From Prauserella flavalba (GTDB lineage: Bacteria > Actinomycetota > Actinomycetes > Mycobacteriales > Pseudonocardiaceae), in assembly GCF_003202235.1 (NCBI RefSeq), contig NZ_MASU01000007.1, forward strand, positions 310,001-374,000: a stretch of DNA of 64,000 nucleotides, in the 5' to 3' direction. Position 1 is the stretch's first letter. Every line of letters starts with the position of its first letter. This document shows, one piece after another, positions 51,541-58,482 of this stretch. The notes under the pieces were generated by a model. It was not told the DNA's origin and searched no databases. It saw nothing but the letters and a program-made list of their open reading frames with translations. Both the position numbers and the translations under genes were made by a program.

Positions 51541-52368
51541 ATGGGCAAACTGGACGGCAAGGTCGCGTTCGTCACCGGAGCGGCACGGGGCCAGGGCCGA
51601 AGCCACGCGCTCGGTCTCGCCAGGGAAGGCGCCGACATCATCGCCATCGACACCACCGCCAAGGTCGACACAGTCCCCTATCCGCTGGCCTCCGCGGGGG
51701 AGCTGAGCGAGACCGTGCGACTGGTCGAGGCCACCGGGCGGAGCATCGTCGCCCGCGACGCCGACGTCCGGGACTCCGCGGCGCTGGCCAAGGCGGTCGC
51801 CGCGGGCGTCGAGCGGTTCGGCAGGCTCGACATCGTCCTCGCCAACGCCGGAATCTCCAGTCCCGCCCCGACGCTCGAGATGAGCGACGAGACCTGGCAG
51901 GACATGATCGACATCAACCTCACCGGCGTGTGGAAGTCGCTCAAGGCTTCCGTCCCGCACATCATCGAGGGCGGCCGCGGCGGCTCCGTGGTCATCACCA
52001 GCTCCCTCGCCGCGATCCACGCCAACGAGAACACCGCGCACTACTCCGCAGCCAAGGCCGGACTCGTGATGCTGATGAAGGTGATGGCCAAGGAGCTCGC
52101 CCCGCACAGCATCCGCGTCAACACCATCCACCCGACGACGGTCGCCACCGACATGATCCTCAACGACGCCACCTACCGGCTCTTCCGGCCCGACATCAAC
52201 AACCCCACCCGCGCCGACTTCGAGCAGGCGGCCCTCGGCCTCAACCGCCTGCCCGTCGCCGCACTCGAACCCGAGGACATCACCAACACCGTCCTCCACC
52301 TCGTCACCGACACCGGCAAGTACATCACCGGCACCACGCAGGTCATCGACGCGGGCGGCGCACTGTAA
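51541..52368 (+). CDS. Mycofactocin-coupled SDR-family oxidoreductase
   Basis: This 275-residue short-chain dehydrogenase has VAFVTGAARGQGRSHALGLAREGADIIAID (cofactor fold with the RGQGRSH variant typical of the mycofactocin-coupled group), LANAGIS, catalytic Ser-Tyr-Lys in ITSSLAA...HYSAAKAG, and an insertion (LNDATYRLFRPDINNPTRADF) characteristic of this group. These enzymes retain their NAD and pass electrons to mycofactocin. Substrate is probably a secondary or terpenoid alcohol; not determined. Confidence 0.85.
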   Translation: MGKLDGKVAFVTGAARGQGRSHALGLAREGADIIAIDTTAKVDTVPYPLASAGELSETVRLVEATGRSIVARDADVRDSAALAKAVAAGVERFGRLDIVLANAGISSPAPTLEMSDETWQDMIDINLTGVWKSLKASVPHIIEGGRGGSVVITSSLAAIHANENTAHYSAAKAGLVMLMKVMAKELAPHSIRVNTIHPTTVATDMILNDATYRLFRPDINNPTRADFEQAALGLNRLPVAALEPEDITNTVLHLVTDTGKYITGTTQVIDAGGAL

Positions 52369-52398
52369 CGACCGGACAATCCACAACGGACACTCTGG

Positions 52399-53274
52399 TC
52401 AGCCCACTTCGGTGATGGTCAGCCGGGAAAGCCGTGCGGGGTCGGCGATCACGGCGAACTCGGCGACCAGGCCGTCCACGATCCGGAACGTGAGCGCGAG
52501 CCGCACGTGCCCGTCGCGGACCACGACCGCGCCCGGCGCACCGTCCACCAGCGCGGGCCGTGCGGTCCGCGCCGGTGCGGACATCGTGCGTGCCTCCGCC
52601 GCCACGGTGGTGGCTCCCCTGACCTCGGCGGGCACACCGTCGGGCAGCAACGCCGGGTCGACGCGCCGGACGACGTCGGGCGCCAGCACGGCGAGCAGCG
52701 CCTCGGTATCACCGGCCCGGATCGCGGCGAGGAAGGCGTCGACGAGGAGCCGGTGCCCGGCGAGGTCGGCCACCGGCTCCTGCCCGGCGCCCGCGCGCAC
52801 CCGCTGACGGGCCCGGCTCGCGAGCCTCTTCGTGGCCTGCGGGGTCCGCTCGAGGATCGGGGCGATCTCGGCGAACGGGACCGCGAACACGTCATGCAGC
52901 ACGAACGCCACGCGCTCCGCGGGGCTCAACGTTTCCAGCACCGTGAACAGAGCCCTGCTGACCGAGTCGGCCTGCACTGCCTCCCGTGCGGGATCGGCGG
53001 CGTCACCCGGCCGGTCGGGCAGTTCCGGGTCGGCGGGCGTCTCCCGGCGCCTGCGGGGCGAGCGCAGCAGGTCGAGGCAGATCCGCGTGACCACGGTGGT
53101 GAGCCAGCCCGGCAGGTTGCCGACCTCGCGGGTGTCCCCGCGCTGGAGCCGCAGCCAGGTCTCCTGAACGGCGTCCTCCGCGTCGGTGGCCGAGCCCAGG
53201 ATCCGGTAGGCCACCGCCCACAGGTGGTCCCGCCGGCCCGCGAACACCTCGGCGAGCGCGTCCCAGTCGGGCAT
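52399..53274 (-). CDS. ECF sigma factor of the ECF41 (SigJ-like) type with SnoaL C-domain
   Basis: This 291-residue protein has sigma2 (RRDHLWAVAYRILGSATDAEDAVQETWLRL), sigma4 (LSPAERVAFVLHDVFAVPFAEIAPILERTPQATKRLASRARQR) and a C-terminal SnoaL-like domain (LVDAFLAAIRAGDTEALLAVLAPDVV) instead of a separate anti-sigma factor, the ECF41 hallmark. In that group the C-domain gates activity. ATG 53274 has AGGAAGG upstream. The neighbour across a shared promoter region is an ABM-like/DoxX pair. Confidence 0.88.
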   Translation of the reverse strand: MPDWDALAEVFAGRRDHLWAVAYRILGSATDAEDAVQETWLRLQRGDTREVGNLPGWLTTVVTRICLDLLRSPRRRRETPADPELPDRPGDAADPAREAVQADSVSRALFTVLETLSPAERVAFVLHDVFAVPFAEIAPILERTPQATKRLASRARQRVRAGAGQEPVADLAGHRLLVDAFLAAIRAGDTEALLAVLAPDVVRRVDPALLPDGVPAEVRGATTVAAEARTMSAPARTARPALVDGAPGAVVVRDGHVRLALTFRIVDGLVAEFAVIADPARLSRLTITEVG

Positions 53275-53276
53275 CG

Positions 53277-53339
53277 TGTCCCCTTCCTCGTGCACCTCTC
53301 GTCATAGGGGATGACGAGATCCAACCCCGCGACGGGACA
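53277..53339. promoter_or_regulatory. Two facing ECF41-type promoters
   Basis: On the plus strand TGTCCCC (53277-53283), 16 bases, then CGTC (53300-53303). On the minus strand TGTCCCG (53339-53333), 16 bases, then CGTC (53316-53313). The -10 parts form the inverted repeat TCTCGTCAT/ATGACGAGA (53297-53319). Spacing and TGTC/CGTC cores fit the ECF41 pattern TGTCACA-N16-CGTC that I recall. They would drive the sigma gene and the ABM/DoxX pair simultaneously. Confidence 0.6.
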
Positions 53340-53353
53340 CCCAGGAGGACACC

Positions 53354-53656
53354 ATGCCGGTTCAGCTGGTCCGGTTCACCACCCGCGAGGCGGACGCACC
53401 CGCCGTCGAGCAGGCGACGGAGACGATGCTCGCCGCGCTGCGGCGAGCGCGGCCGCACGGCACCCGCTTCGCCGCGTGCAAGCTGGCCGACGGCGTCACG
53501 TTCGTCAACCTGCTGGAGCTGGACGAGGGCGTGGACAACCCGTTGCCGGGCATCCCGGAGTGCCGCGCGTACCAGCAGCGGATCCCGGAGTGGGCGCTGG
53601 AGCCCTCGGGACCGCAACCCGTCACGGTCCTCGGCTCCTACGAGCTGTTCGGCTGA
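53354..53656 (+). CDS. Small dimeric alpha/beta-barrel (ABM-like) protein
   Basis: This 100-residue protein has PVQLVRFTTREADAPAVEQATETMLAALRRARPHGTRFAACKLADGVTFVNLLELD, a ferredoxin-like beta-alpha-beta plan similar to antibiotic biosynthesis monooxygenase (ABM) or heme-degrading families, but no catalytic residues are recognisable. AGGAGGA precedes ATG 53354. The gene is downstream of an ECF41-type promoter and followed 7 bases later by the DoxX-like gene. The family assignment is a structural guess. Confidence 0.55.
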   Translation: MPVQLVRFTTREADAPAVEQATETMLAALRRARPHGTRFAACKLADGVTFVNLLELDEGVDNPLPGIPECRAYQQRIPEWALEPSGPQPVTVLGSYELFG

Positions 53657-53663
53657 GGTCGCC

Positions 53664-54017
53664 ATGCTCGTCGCCTACCTCGCCGTGACAGTGCTCGCCA
53701 TCGCCGCCAACGCCTTCATCGTCGTGGCCGACCTCACCCGCGCGCGGTTCGTGCTCCAGAACTCGGCCGCCGTCGGCGTGCCCGAGTCGTGGCTCCCGGG
53801 TCTCGCGCTGCTGAAGGGCGCCGGGGCGGTCGGGCTCCTGCTGGGACTCCTCGGCGTCCAGGTGATCGGTCTGCTGGCCGCGGCGGGGCTCGTGCTCTTC
53901 TACGTCGGGGCGGTGCTCACCCATCTGCGAGCGGGTGACCGTTCGGCCTCGCTCGGCTTCCCTCTCGCCTTCCTGCTGGTCGCCGCGGCCTCGCTGGCGC
54001 TCGGCCTCTCGGCCTGA
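53664..54017 (+). CDS. DoxX-like small membrane protein
   Basis: This 117-residue protein has four predicted helices (about 1-22, 46-64, 66-85, 98-116). NSAAVGVPESWLPGLALLKGAGAVGLLLGLLG is the DoxX-like consensus. The family is linked to redox stress and thiosulfate/quinone chemistry but is mostly uncharacterised. Probably cotranscribed with the ABM-like gene under the ECF41 factor. The tandem array begins nine bases after the stop. Confidence 0.75.
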   Translation: MLVAYLAVTVLAIAANAFIVVADLTRARFVLQNSAAVGVPESWLPGLALLKGAGAVGLLLGLLGVQVIGLLAAAGLVLFYVGAVLTHLRAGDRSASLGFPLAFLLVAAASLALGLSA

Positions 54018-54025
54018 CCCACCCG

Positions 54026-54240
54026 CGCGAGTCGTGCGCTCCCGCTCGCGAGTCGTGCGCTCCCGCTCGCGAGTTGTGCGTTCCCGATCGCGAGTTGGGC
54101 GTTCCCGTCGCGGCGAACGCACAACTCGGCGTCCTGAGCGCACGACTCGCGGTCCTGAGCGCACGACTCGCGGTCCTGAGTGCACGACTCGCGGTCCTGA
54201 ACGCACGACTCGCGGTCCTGAGTGCACGACTCGCGGCCGG
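54026..54240. repeat. 21-bp tandem array in giant inverted-repeat arrangement (array 2)
   Basis: The left arm has four units of CGCGAGT(C/T)GTGCG + (C/T)TCCCG from 54026 in 21-bp steps. The right arm has six units, starting at 54115, 54136, 54157, 54178, 54199 and 54220, with core GCACGACTCGCGGTCCT. Only about six bases separate the arms. It follows the DoxX stop and precedes the iron-boxed promoter. It is the same repeat family as 20375-20695. Confidence 0.9.
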
Positions 54241-54294
54241 GGGGCCTGGCTCTGGGTTACGGACAGGACAAGATCTCTCGGTCAACCGAGCGAC

Positions 54295-54313
54295 TTAGGT
54301 TACCCTGCCCTAA
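54295..54313. promoter_or_regulatory. IdeR/DmdR1-type iron box overlapping the start codon
   Basis: TTAGGTTACCCTGCCCTAA agrees at 15 of 19 positions with the TTAGGTTAGGCTAACCTAA consensus. Its last base is the first base of the ATG at 54313. TAGGTT (54296-54301) also serves as a -10 hexamer whose start point would fall at or just before the ATG. Confidence 0.8.
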
Positions 54314-55302
54314 TGAAATTCTCAGGACGTCTGTCACGCTCCGTAGCCGTGCTGGCCGGGGCACTCGCGGCCGCGACCATCGCGGGCTGCGGTTCCGGCG
54401 AGGGCGGCACCGAGGAGAACGGCCGCGCCCTCGCCAATCCGGTGACGGTCGAGCACCGGTTCGGGTCGACCACGATCGACACGGTACCCGAGCGGATCGT
54501 CACCATCGACCTGCAGTGGACCGACACCATGCTGGCGATGGGCGTCGAGCCCGTCGGCTACACGGTCGACGACCTGATGCCGAAGTCGGGCGTGCCGTGG
54601 CAGAAGCCGCCCGCCAACGGCAAGGCGCTCTCCCTCACGGACGGCGTGCCCGTGGAGCAGATCCTGGCGCTGGACCCGGACCTGGTCGTCGGCTCGTTCT
54701 CGATCAGCGACGAGGAGACCTACCGGCTGCTGTCGGACCGCGTGCCGACGATCGCGGGCCCGCCGAAGGCCGACGAGGTGACGCCGTGGCAGGACCTGGT
54801 GCGCACCGCCGGCAAGATCCTCGACAAGCCCGGCGAAGCCGAACGACTCGTCACCTCGGTCAACGACACGGTGTCGGCCACGGCGAAGGAGTTCCCCGGG
54901 CTCGAGGGCAAGACGTTCGCGCTCGCGCAGTACATCGTGGGCGACTCGATGTACATTGTCTCCAACGAAAAAGACGGCTCGAGCGTCTTCTTCCAGCAAC
55001 TGGGCATGAAGCTGTACCCGCCGGTGCGCGACGAGGGCACACGCACGGGACAAAGCCGGCTCAACGTGAGCACCGAGCGAGCCGATCTGCTGCGCTCCGA
55101 CCTGCTGGCGTTCCTGGTGAACGGGGGCGACGAGAGCGACCTCGCCGACATCCCCGGCTTCGACCAGCTGCCGGGCACGGTCGCGGTGCTCGACTACCCG
55201 ACCGTGGTGGGGCTGAACACGCCCACGCCACTGTCGATCCCGTACGCACTCGACCAGCTGCGTCCGCACCTGCGCGACGCCGCGGGCCAGTCGGGCACGT
55301 GA
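54313..55302 (+). CDS. Iron-siderophore binding lipoprotein (FecB-like)
   Basis: This 329-residue protein has lipobox TIAGC with Cys near residue 24 after a basic, alanine-rich signal. VPERIVTIDLQWTDTMLAMGVEPVGYTVDD and QILALDPDLVVGSF are the class III solute-binding folds. Leaderless translation is likely, because no ribosome site precedes the ATG and the iron box/-10 overlaps it. Iron-loaded IdeR would block transcription. The two permeases that follow overlap or abut, so this is one operon. Confidence 0.9.
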   Translation: MKFSGRLSRSVAVLAGALAAATIAGCGSGEGGTEENGRALANPVTVEHRFGSTTIDTVPERIVTIDLQWTDTMLAMGVEPVGYTVDDLMPKSGVPWQKPPANGKALSLTDGVPVEQILALDPDLVVGSFSISDEETYRLLSDRVPTIAGPPKADEVTPWQDLVRTAGKILDKPGEAERLVTSVNDTVSATAKEFPGLEGKTFALAQYIVGDSMYIVSNEKDGSSVFFQQLGMKLYPPVRDEGTRTGQSRLNVSTERADLLRSDLLAFLVNGGDESDLADIPGFDQLPGTVAVLDYPTVVGLNTPTPLSIPYALDQLRPHLRDAAGQSGT

Positions 55303-56342
55303 CGGAACGGACGGGGGTGCCCTCCGGGCAACGCCGGAGGGCACCCGCCACGTACCGGCTCACGGCCGGCCTCGCGGGGCTCGCCGTGCTGGTGCTGCTG
55401 GTCTCGGTGCTGGGCGTCGTGATCGGCGCGCGGCCCATCGAGCTCTCCGTCGCGCTCGACGCCCTTCGCGCCTACGACCCGGGGATCGCCGAGCACCAGG
55501 TGATCGCGGACCGGGCCGTGCGGACACTCGCTGGCCTGCTCGTGGGAGCGGCACTCGGTCTCGCGGGCGTCCTCATGCAGGGCATCACGCGCAATCCGCT
55601 CGCGGACCCCGGGCTGCTCGGGATCAACGCCGGCGCCGCGTTCGCGGTGGTGTGCGCGATCGCGCTGTTCGGCGTCACCACCGCGCTCGGCTACGTGTGG
55701 TTCGCGTTCGCGGGCGCGCTGTTCGTGGCGGTCGTCGTGTACGTGGTCGGCTCGCTCGGCCGCGGCGGTGCGACCCCCGTGAAGGTCGCACTCGCCGGTG
55801 CCGCGGTCAGCGCCGCGCTGGTGGCACTGACCACCGCGGTCCTGCTCACCGACTCGGTCACGTTCGACCAGCACCGGTTCTGGACCGTCGGCTCCCTCGC
55901 CGGCCGGGACTGGGACCTGGTCGCCCCGCTCGCGCCGTTCGTCGTCGCAGGCGTGGTCGCCGCGCTGTTCCTCGGCCGGGCGCTCAACGCGCTCTCCCTC
56001 GGCGACGACGTCGCGAGCGGGCTTGGCCAGCGGGTGGGCCTGGCGCGTGCGGTGACGGCCGTGGTGGCGGTGGTGCTCTGTGGTTCGGCCACGGCGATCG
56101 CGGGCCCGATCTGGTTCGTGGGCCTGTTCGTGGCGCATCTCGCACGGCTGGTGACCGGCCCCGACTATCGCTGGATACTGCCCTATTCGCTGCTGCTCGG
56201 GCCCGTGCTCGTGCTCGCGGCCGACGTGCTCGGCCGGGTCATCGCCCAGCCCGGCGAGCTGCAGGTGGGCATCGTGCTGTCCCTGCTCGGCTCACCGTTT
56301 CTGATCCTGCTCGTCCGCTACCGCAAGCTGTCGGAGCTCTAG
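55299..56342 (+). CDS. FecCD-family siderophore permease
   Basis: This 347-residue membrane protein has the FecCD pattern RAVRTLAGLLVGAALGLAGVLMQGITRNPLADPGLLGINAGAAF and WFVGLFVAHLARLVTG. GTG 55299 overlaps the lipoprotein stop (GTGA). It would pair with the next permease as a heterodimer. No ATPase gene follows, so one must be recruited from elsewhere. Confidence 0.9.
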   Translation: MTERTGVPSGQRRRAPATYRLTAGLAGLAVLVLLVSVLGVVIGARPIELSVALDALRAYDPGIAEHQVIADRAVRTLAGLLVGAALGLAGVLMQGITRNPLADPGLLGINAGAAFAVVCAIALFGVTTALGYVWFAFAGALFVAVVVYVVGSLGRGGATPVKVALAGAAVSAALVALTTAVLLTDSVTFDQHRFWTVGSLAGRDWDLVAPLAPFVVAGVVAALFLGRALNALSLGDDVASGLGQRVGLARAVTAVVAVVLCGSATAIAGPIWFVGLFVAHLARLVTGPDYRWILPYSLLLGPVLVLAADVLGRVIAQPGELQVGIVLSLLGSPFLILLVRYRKLSEL

Positions 56343-57389
56343 ATGCCCACGTCCCTCGACACCCGGCCGCCGACGGTCGCCCGCACCCGCGGGCGCAAGC
56401 GTTCGCGCAGCACCGTCGTGTCGCTCGTCCTCACCGCGGCGGGGTTTCTCGCCCTCTGCGTGTCGGTGTCGCTCGGCGAGGTCACCATCCCGCTGCCCGA
56501 TGTGGTGCGCGCCCTGTTCGGCGACGACGCGGACGGCATGTCCTACATCGTGACGGAGCTGCGGTTGCCGAGGGCGCTGGTCGCGGTGCTGGCAGGCGCG
56601 GCGCTCGGCCTTTCCGGCGCGATCTTCCAGTCCCTCGTCCGCAACCCGCTGGCGAGTCCCGACATCATCGGCATCACCGGCGGCGCGAGCGCGGCCGCGG
56701 TGGTGGCCCTGCTGCTGATCGGCCTGCGTGGTTTCCCGGTGTCGCTGGCCGCGTTCGCGGGCGCGCTCGCGACGGCCGCGGCGATCTACGTGCTCACGTG
56801 GCGCAAGGGCGTCACCGGCTACCGGCTGGTGCTGGTGGGCGTGGCGATGGGCGCCATGCTGACGAGCATCGTGTCCTACTGCCTGACGAGGGCCGACGTG
56901 TACGACGCCCGCGAGGCGCTGGTGTGGCTCACGGGCAGCCTCAACGCCAAGACGTGGTCGACCGTGCAGATCCTCGGGCTGAGCCTCGCGCTGATCGTGC
57001 CGCTCGCGCTGCTCGCCGGGCGCTGGCTGCTGCCGCTGGAGCTCGGCGACGACACCGCGCAGGCGCTGGGTGTCCCGCTCGAACGGGCCAGGATGGGCCT
57101 GATCGTCGCGGCGGTCGCCCTCGCGGCCGCGGCCACCGCAGCCGTGGGCCCGGTCGCGTTCGTGGCGTTCGTGTCCGGCCCGATCGCGCGCAGGCTCGCG
57201 GGCGGACCCGGCATCGCGCTCGTGCCGTCCGCGCTGGTGGGCGCGCTGGTGATGACGGTCTCCGACCTCGTCGCCCAGCACGCGTTCGCGTCCGTGCAGT
57301 TCCCGGTTGGCGTGATCACCGCGATCGTCGGTGCGCCGTACCTGCTGTGGCTGCTCGCGGTCACCAACCGCGTCGGCCGGGGCGGCTAG
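56343..57389 (+). CDS. FecCD-family siderophore permease
   Basis: This 348-residue membrane protein has LRLPRALVAVLAGAALGLSGAIFQSLVRNPLASPDIIGITGGASAA and VAFVSGPIARRLAGG. ATG 56343 directly follows the TAG of the upstream permease. It ends the operon; the next gene is opposite. The ATPase is missing. Confidence 0.9.
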   Translation: MPTSLDTRPPTVARTRGRKRSRSTVVSLVLTAAGFLALCVSVSLGEVTIPLPDVVRALFGDDADGMSYIVTELRLPRALVAVLAGAALGLSGAIFQSLVRNPLASPDIIGITGGASAAAVVALLLIGLRGFPVSLAAFAGALATAAAIYVLTWRKGVTGYRLVLVGVAMGAMLTSIVSYCLTRADVYDAREALVWLTGSLNAKTWSTVQILGLSLALIVPLALLAGRWLLPLELGDDTAQALGVPLERARMGLIVAAVALAAAATAAVGPVAFVAFVSGPIARRLAGGPGIALVPSALVGALVMTVSDLVAQHAFASVQFPVGVITAIVGAPYLLWLLAVTNRVGRGG

Positions 57390-57531
57390 CCGGGTCAGCC
57401 GACGGTCTCAGGGCGCGATCGCCGTGCCACGGACCGGCATCGTCCGCCCCGGCATCGCCGTCACGCTGGAGACGGGATCGACGAGGTGATCGCGGAACCT
57501 GCCCCGGCGACCGGCGGCCGTGCCGGTCCGG

Positions 57532-57942
57532 TTATCCGCCCGCCCCCTCCTCACAGAGCGCGCGCACGGTCCGCAGCTCCTCGCGGACGACCGACATCTG
57601 CTCGGCGACCGCCGTGTCCGGTGCGCCGGCGGGGAAGAGCATCGTGAACTGGTACTCGGAGCCCTCCCCGTTGGGCAGCACGCGGGTGAAGACGCCTTGC
57701 CGGGGGTCCTGCGCGGAAAGCAGGTCCACGGTGCCGTGCTCCCGCGACACGCGGACGGTGATCCGGAACTCGGTGTCCCCGTTGACGAGCACCCAGTCGT
57801 CGCCGTCGGGGCGGACGGTCTTCGCGACGCCGGGAGCCCAGCGTGGCAGCTGTCCTGGGTCGGAGACGAGATCGAGAACGGTCGTCGTCGGGGCATTGAT
57901 CGAGACGGTCGCGGTCTCGGCGCGGGAAGAAATAGTAGGCAT
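57532..57942 (-). CDS. SRPBCC-family (START/polyketide-cyclase-like) protein
   Basis: This 136-residue helix-grip protein has SINAPTTTVLDLVSDPGQLPRWAPGVAKTV at the start and EYQFTMLFPAGAPDTAVAEQMSVVREELRTVRAL at the end. The fold binds hydrophobic ligands. Its start ATG 57942 lies inside the 21-bp operator shared with the divergent MarR gene, so binding would block this gene completely. Confidence 0.78.
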   Translation of the reverse strand: MPTISSRAETATVSINAPTTTVLDLVSDPGQLPRWAPGVAKTVRPDGDDWVLVNGDTEFRITVRVSREHGTVDLLSAQDPRQGVFTRVLPNGEGSEYQFTMLFPAGAPDTAVAEQMSVVREELRTVRALCEEGAGG

Positions 57943-57961
57943 GTGCGTATCGTACGCACAT
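57941..57961. promoter_or_regulatory. Perfect 21-bp palindrome, MarR operator
   Basis: ATGTGCGTA and TACGCACAT (perfect nine-base arms) flank TCG. A third half-site, GCGTATCGT, follows at 57962-57970. The palindrome covers the ATG of the SRPBCC gene and lies 32 bases upstream of the MarR GTG. Confidence 0.8.
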
Positions 57962-57993
57962 GCGTATCGTTTTGTCACTCTACGATCCCCGTT

Positions 57994-58407
57994 GTGGAAG
58001 ACGAGGATCTCGGTGCGCTGCTCGCGCGCCTCATGCGGCGGCTGATGGACGCGGAGCAGCCACTGCTGCGCGCGCACGGGCTCTCCATGTGGGCCTACAC
58101 CGTTCTGACGAGCCTCGCCGAACGGCCCGCGACCTCCCAGCTCGTGCTAGCCAAGGCGATCGGCTACGACAAGACCCGCCTGATCGCACTGCTCGACGAG
58201 CTGGAGCACGACGGCCTGATCGTCCGCGAGCGGGACCCGGCCGACCGCCGCGCACAGACCGTCAGGCTGACCCCGGCGGGCGAAGCCCGGCACGCCGCCG
58301 CGAAGGCCGACATCCGGAAGATGGAGAACGAGCTGCTGGCCGGCCTCCCCCGCGACGAGCAACGCACCCTCCGCACGCTCCTGACCAAGCTCGCCCACCC
58401 GGAGTAA
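57994..58407 (+). CDS. MarR-family transcriptional regulator
   Basis: This 137-residue winged-helix regulator has QLVLAKAIGYDKTRLIALLDELEHDGLIVRERDPADRRAQTVRLTPAG, the MarR HTH and wing with the DRR signature. GTG 57994 lies seven bases downstream of TACGAT (57981-57986), a good leaderless -10. It should repress itself and the divergent SRPBCC gene from the palindrome. Confidence 0.88.
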   Translation: MEDEDLGALLARLMRRLMDAEQPLLRAHGLSMWAYTVLTSLAERPATSQLVLAKAIGYDKTRLIALLDELEHDGLIVRERDPADRRAQTVRLTPAGEARHAAAKADIRKMENELLAGLPRDEQRTLRTLLTKLAHPE

Positions 58408-58415
58408 CGCGACCT

Positions 58416-58468
58416 GCCCCCAAGGCCACCTTTGTTGCGTTGAACGCAACAAAGGTGGCCTTGGGGGC
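58416..58468. terminator. Perfect 53-bp palindrome (copy G)
   Basis: Left arm 58416-58441 (GCCCCCAAGGCCACC...GCGTT) is exactly complementary to right arm 58443-58468, giving 26 perfect base pairs around one G. It lies between convergent marR and acyl-CoA dehydrogenase genes. It shares AAGGCCACCTT and GCGTT-G-AACGC with the other copies. Confidence 0.85.
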
Positions 58469-58482
58469 CGTCGGAACCGGGC

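Noticed and set aside
20375-54240. CRISPR interpretation of the 21-bp arrays
   Set aside because: Units are contiguous with no unique spacers, arms are inverted, and no cas genes are present.
53622-54285. Repetitive open frames over array 2
   Set aside because: Same explanation as array 1.
57390-57531. Possible extra minus-strand gene between the permease and SRPBCC genes
   Set aside because: The open frame through this gap is in another frame from the SRPBCC protein, arginine/proline/serine-rich, without start signals or family resemblance.
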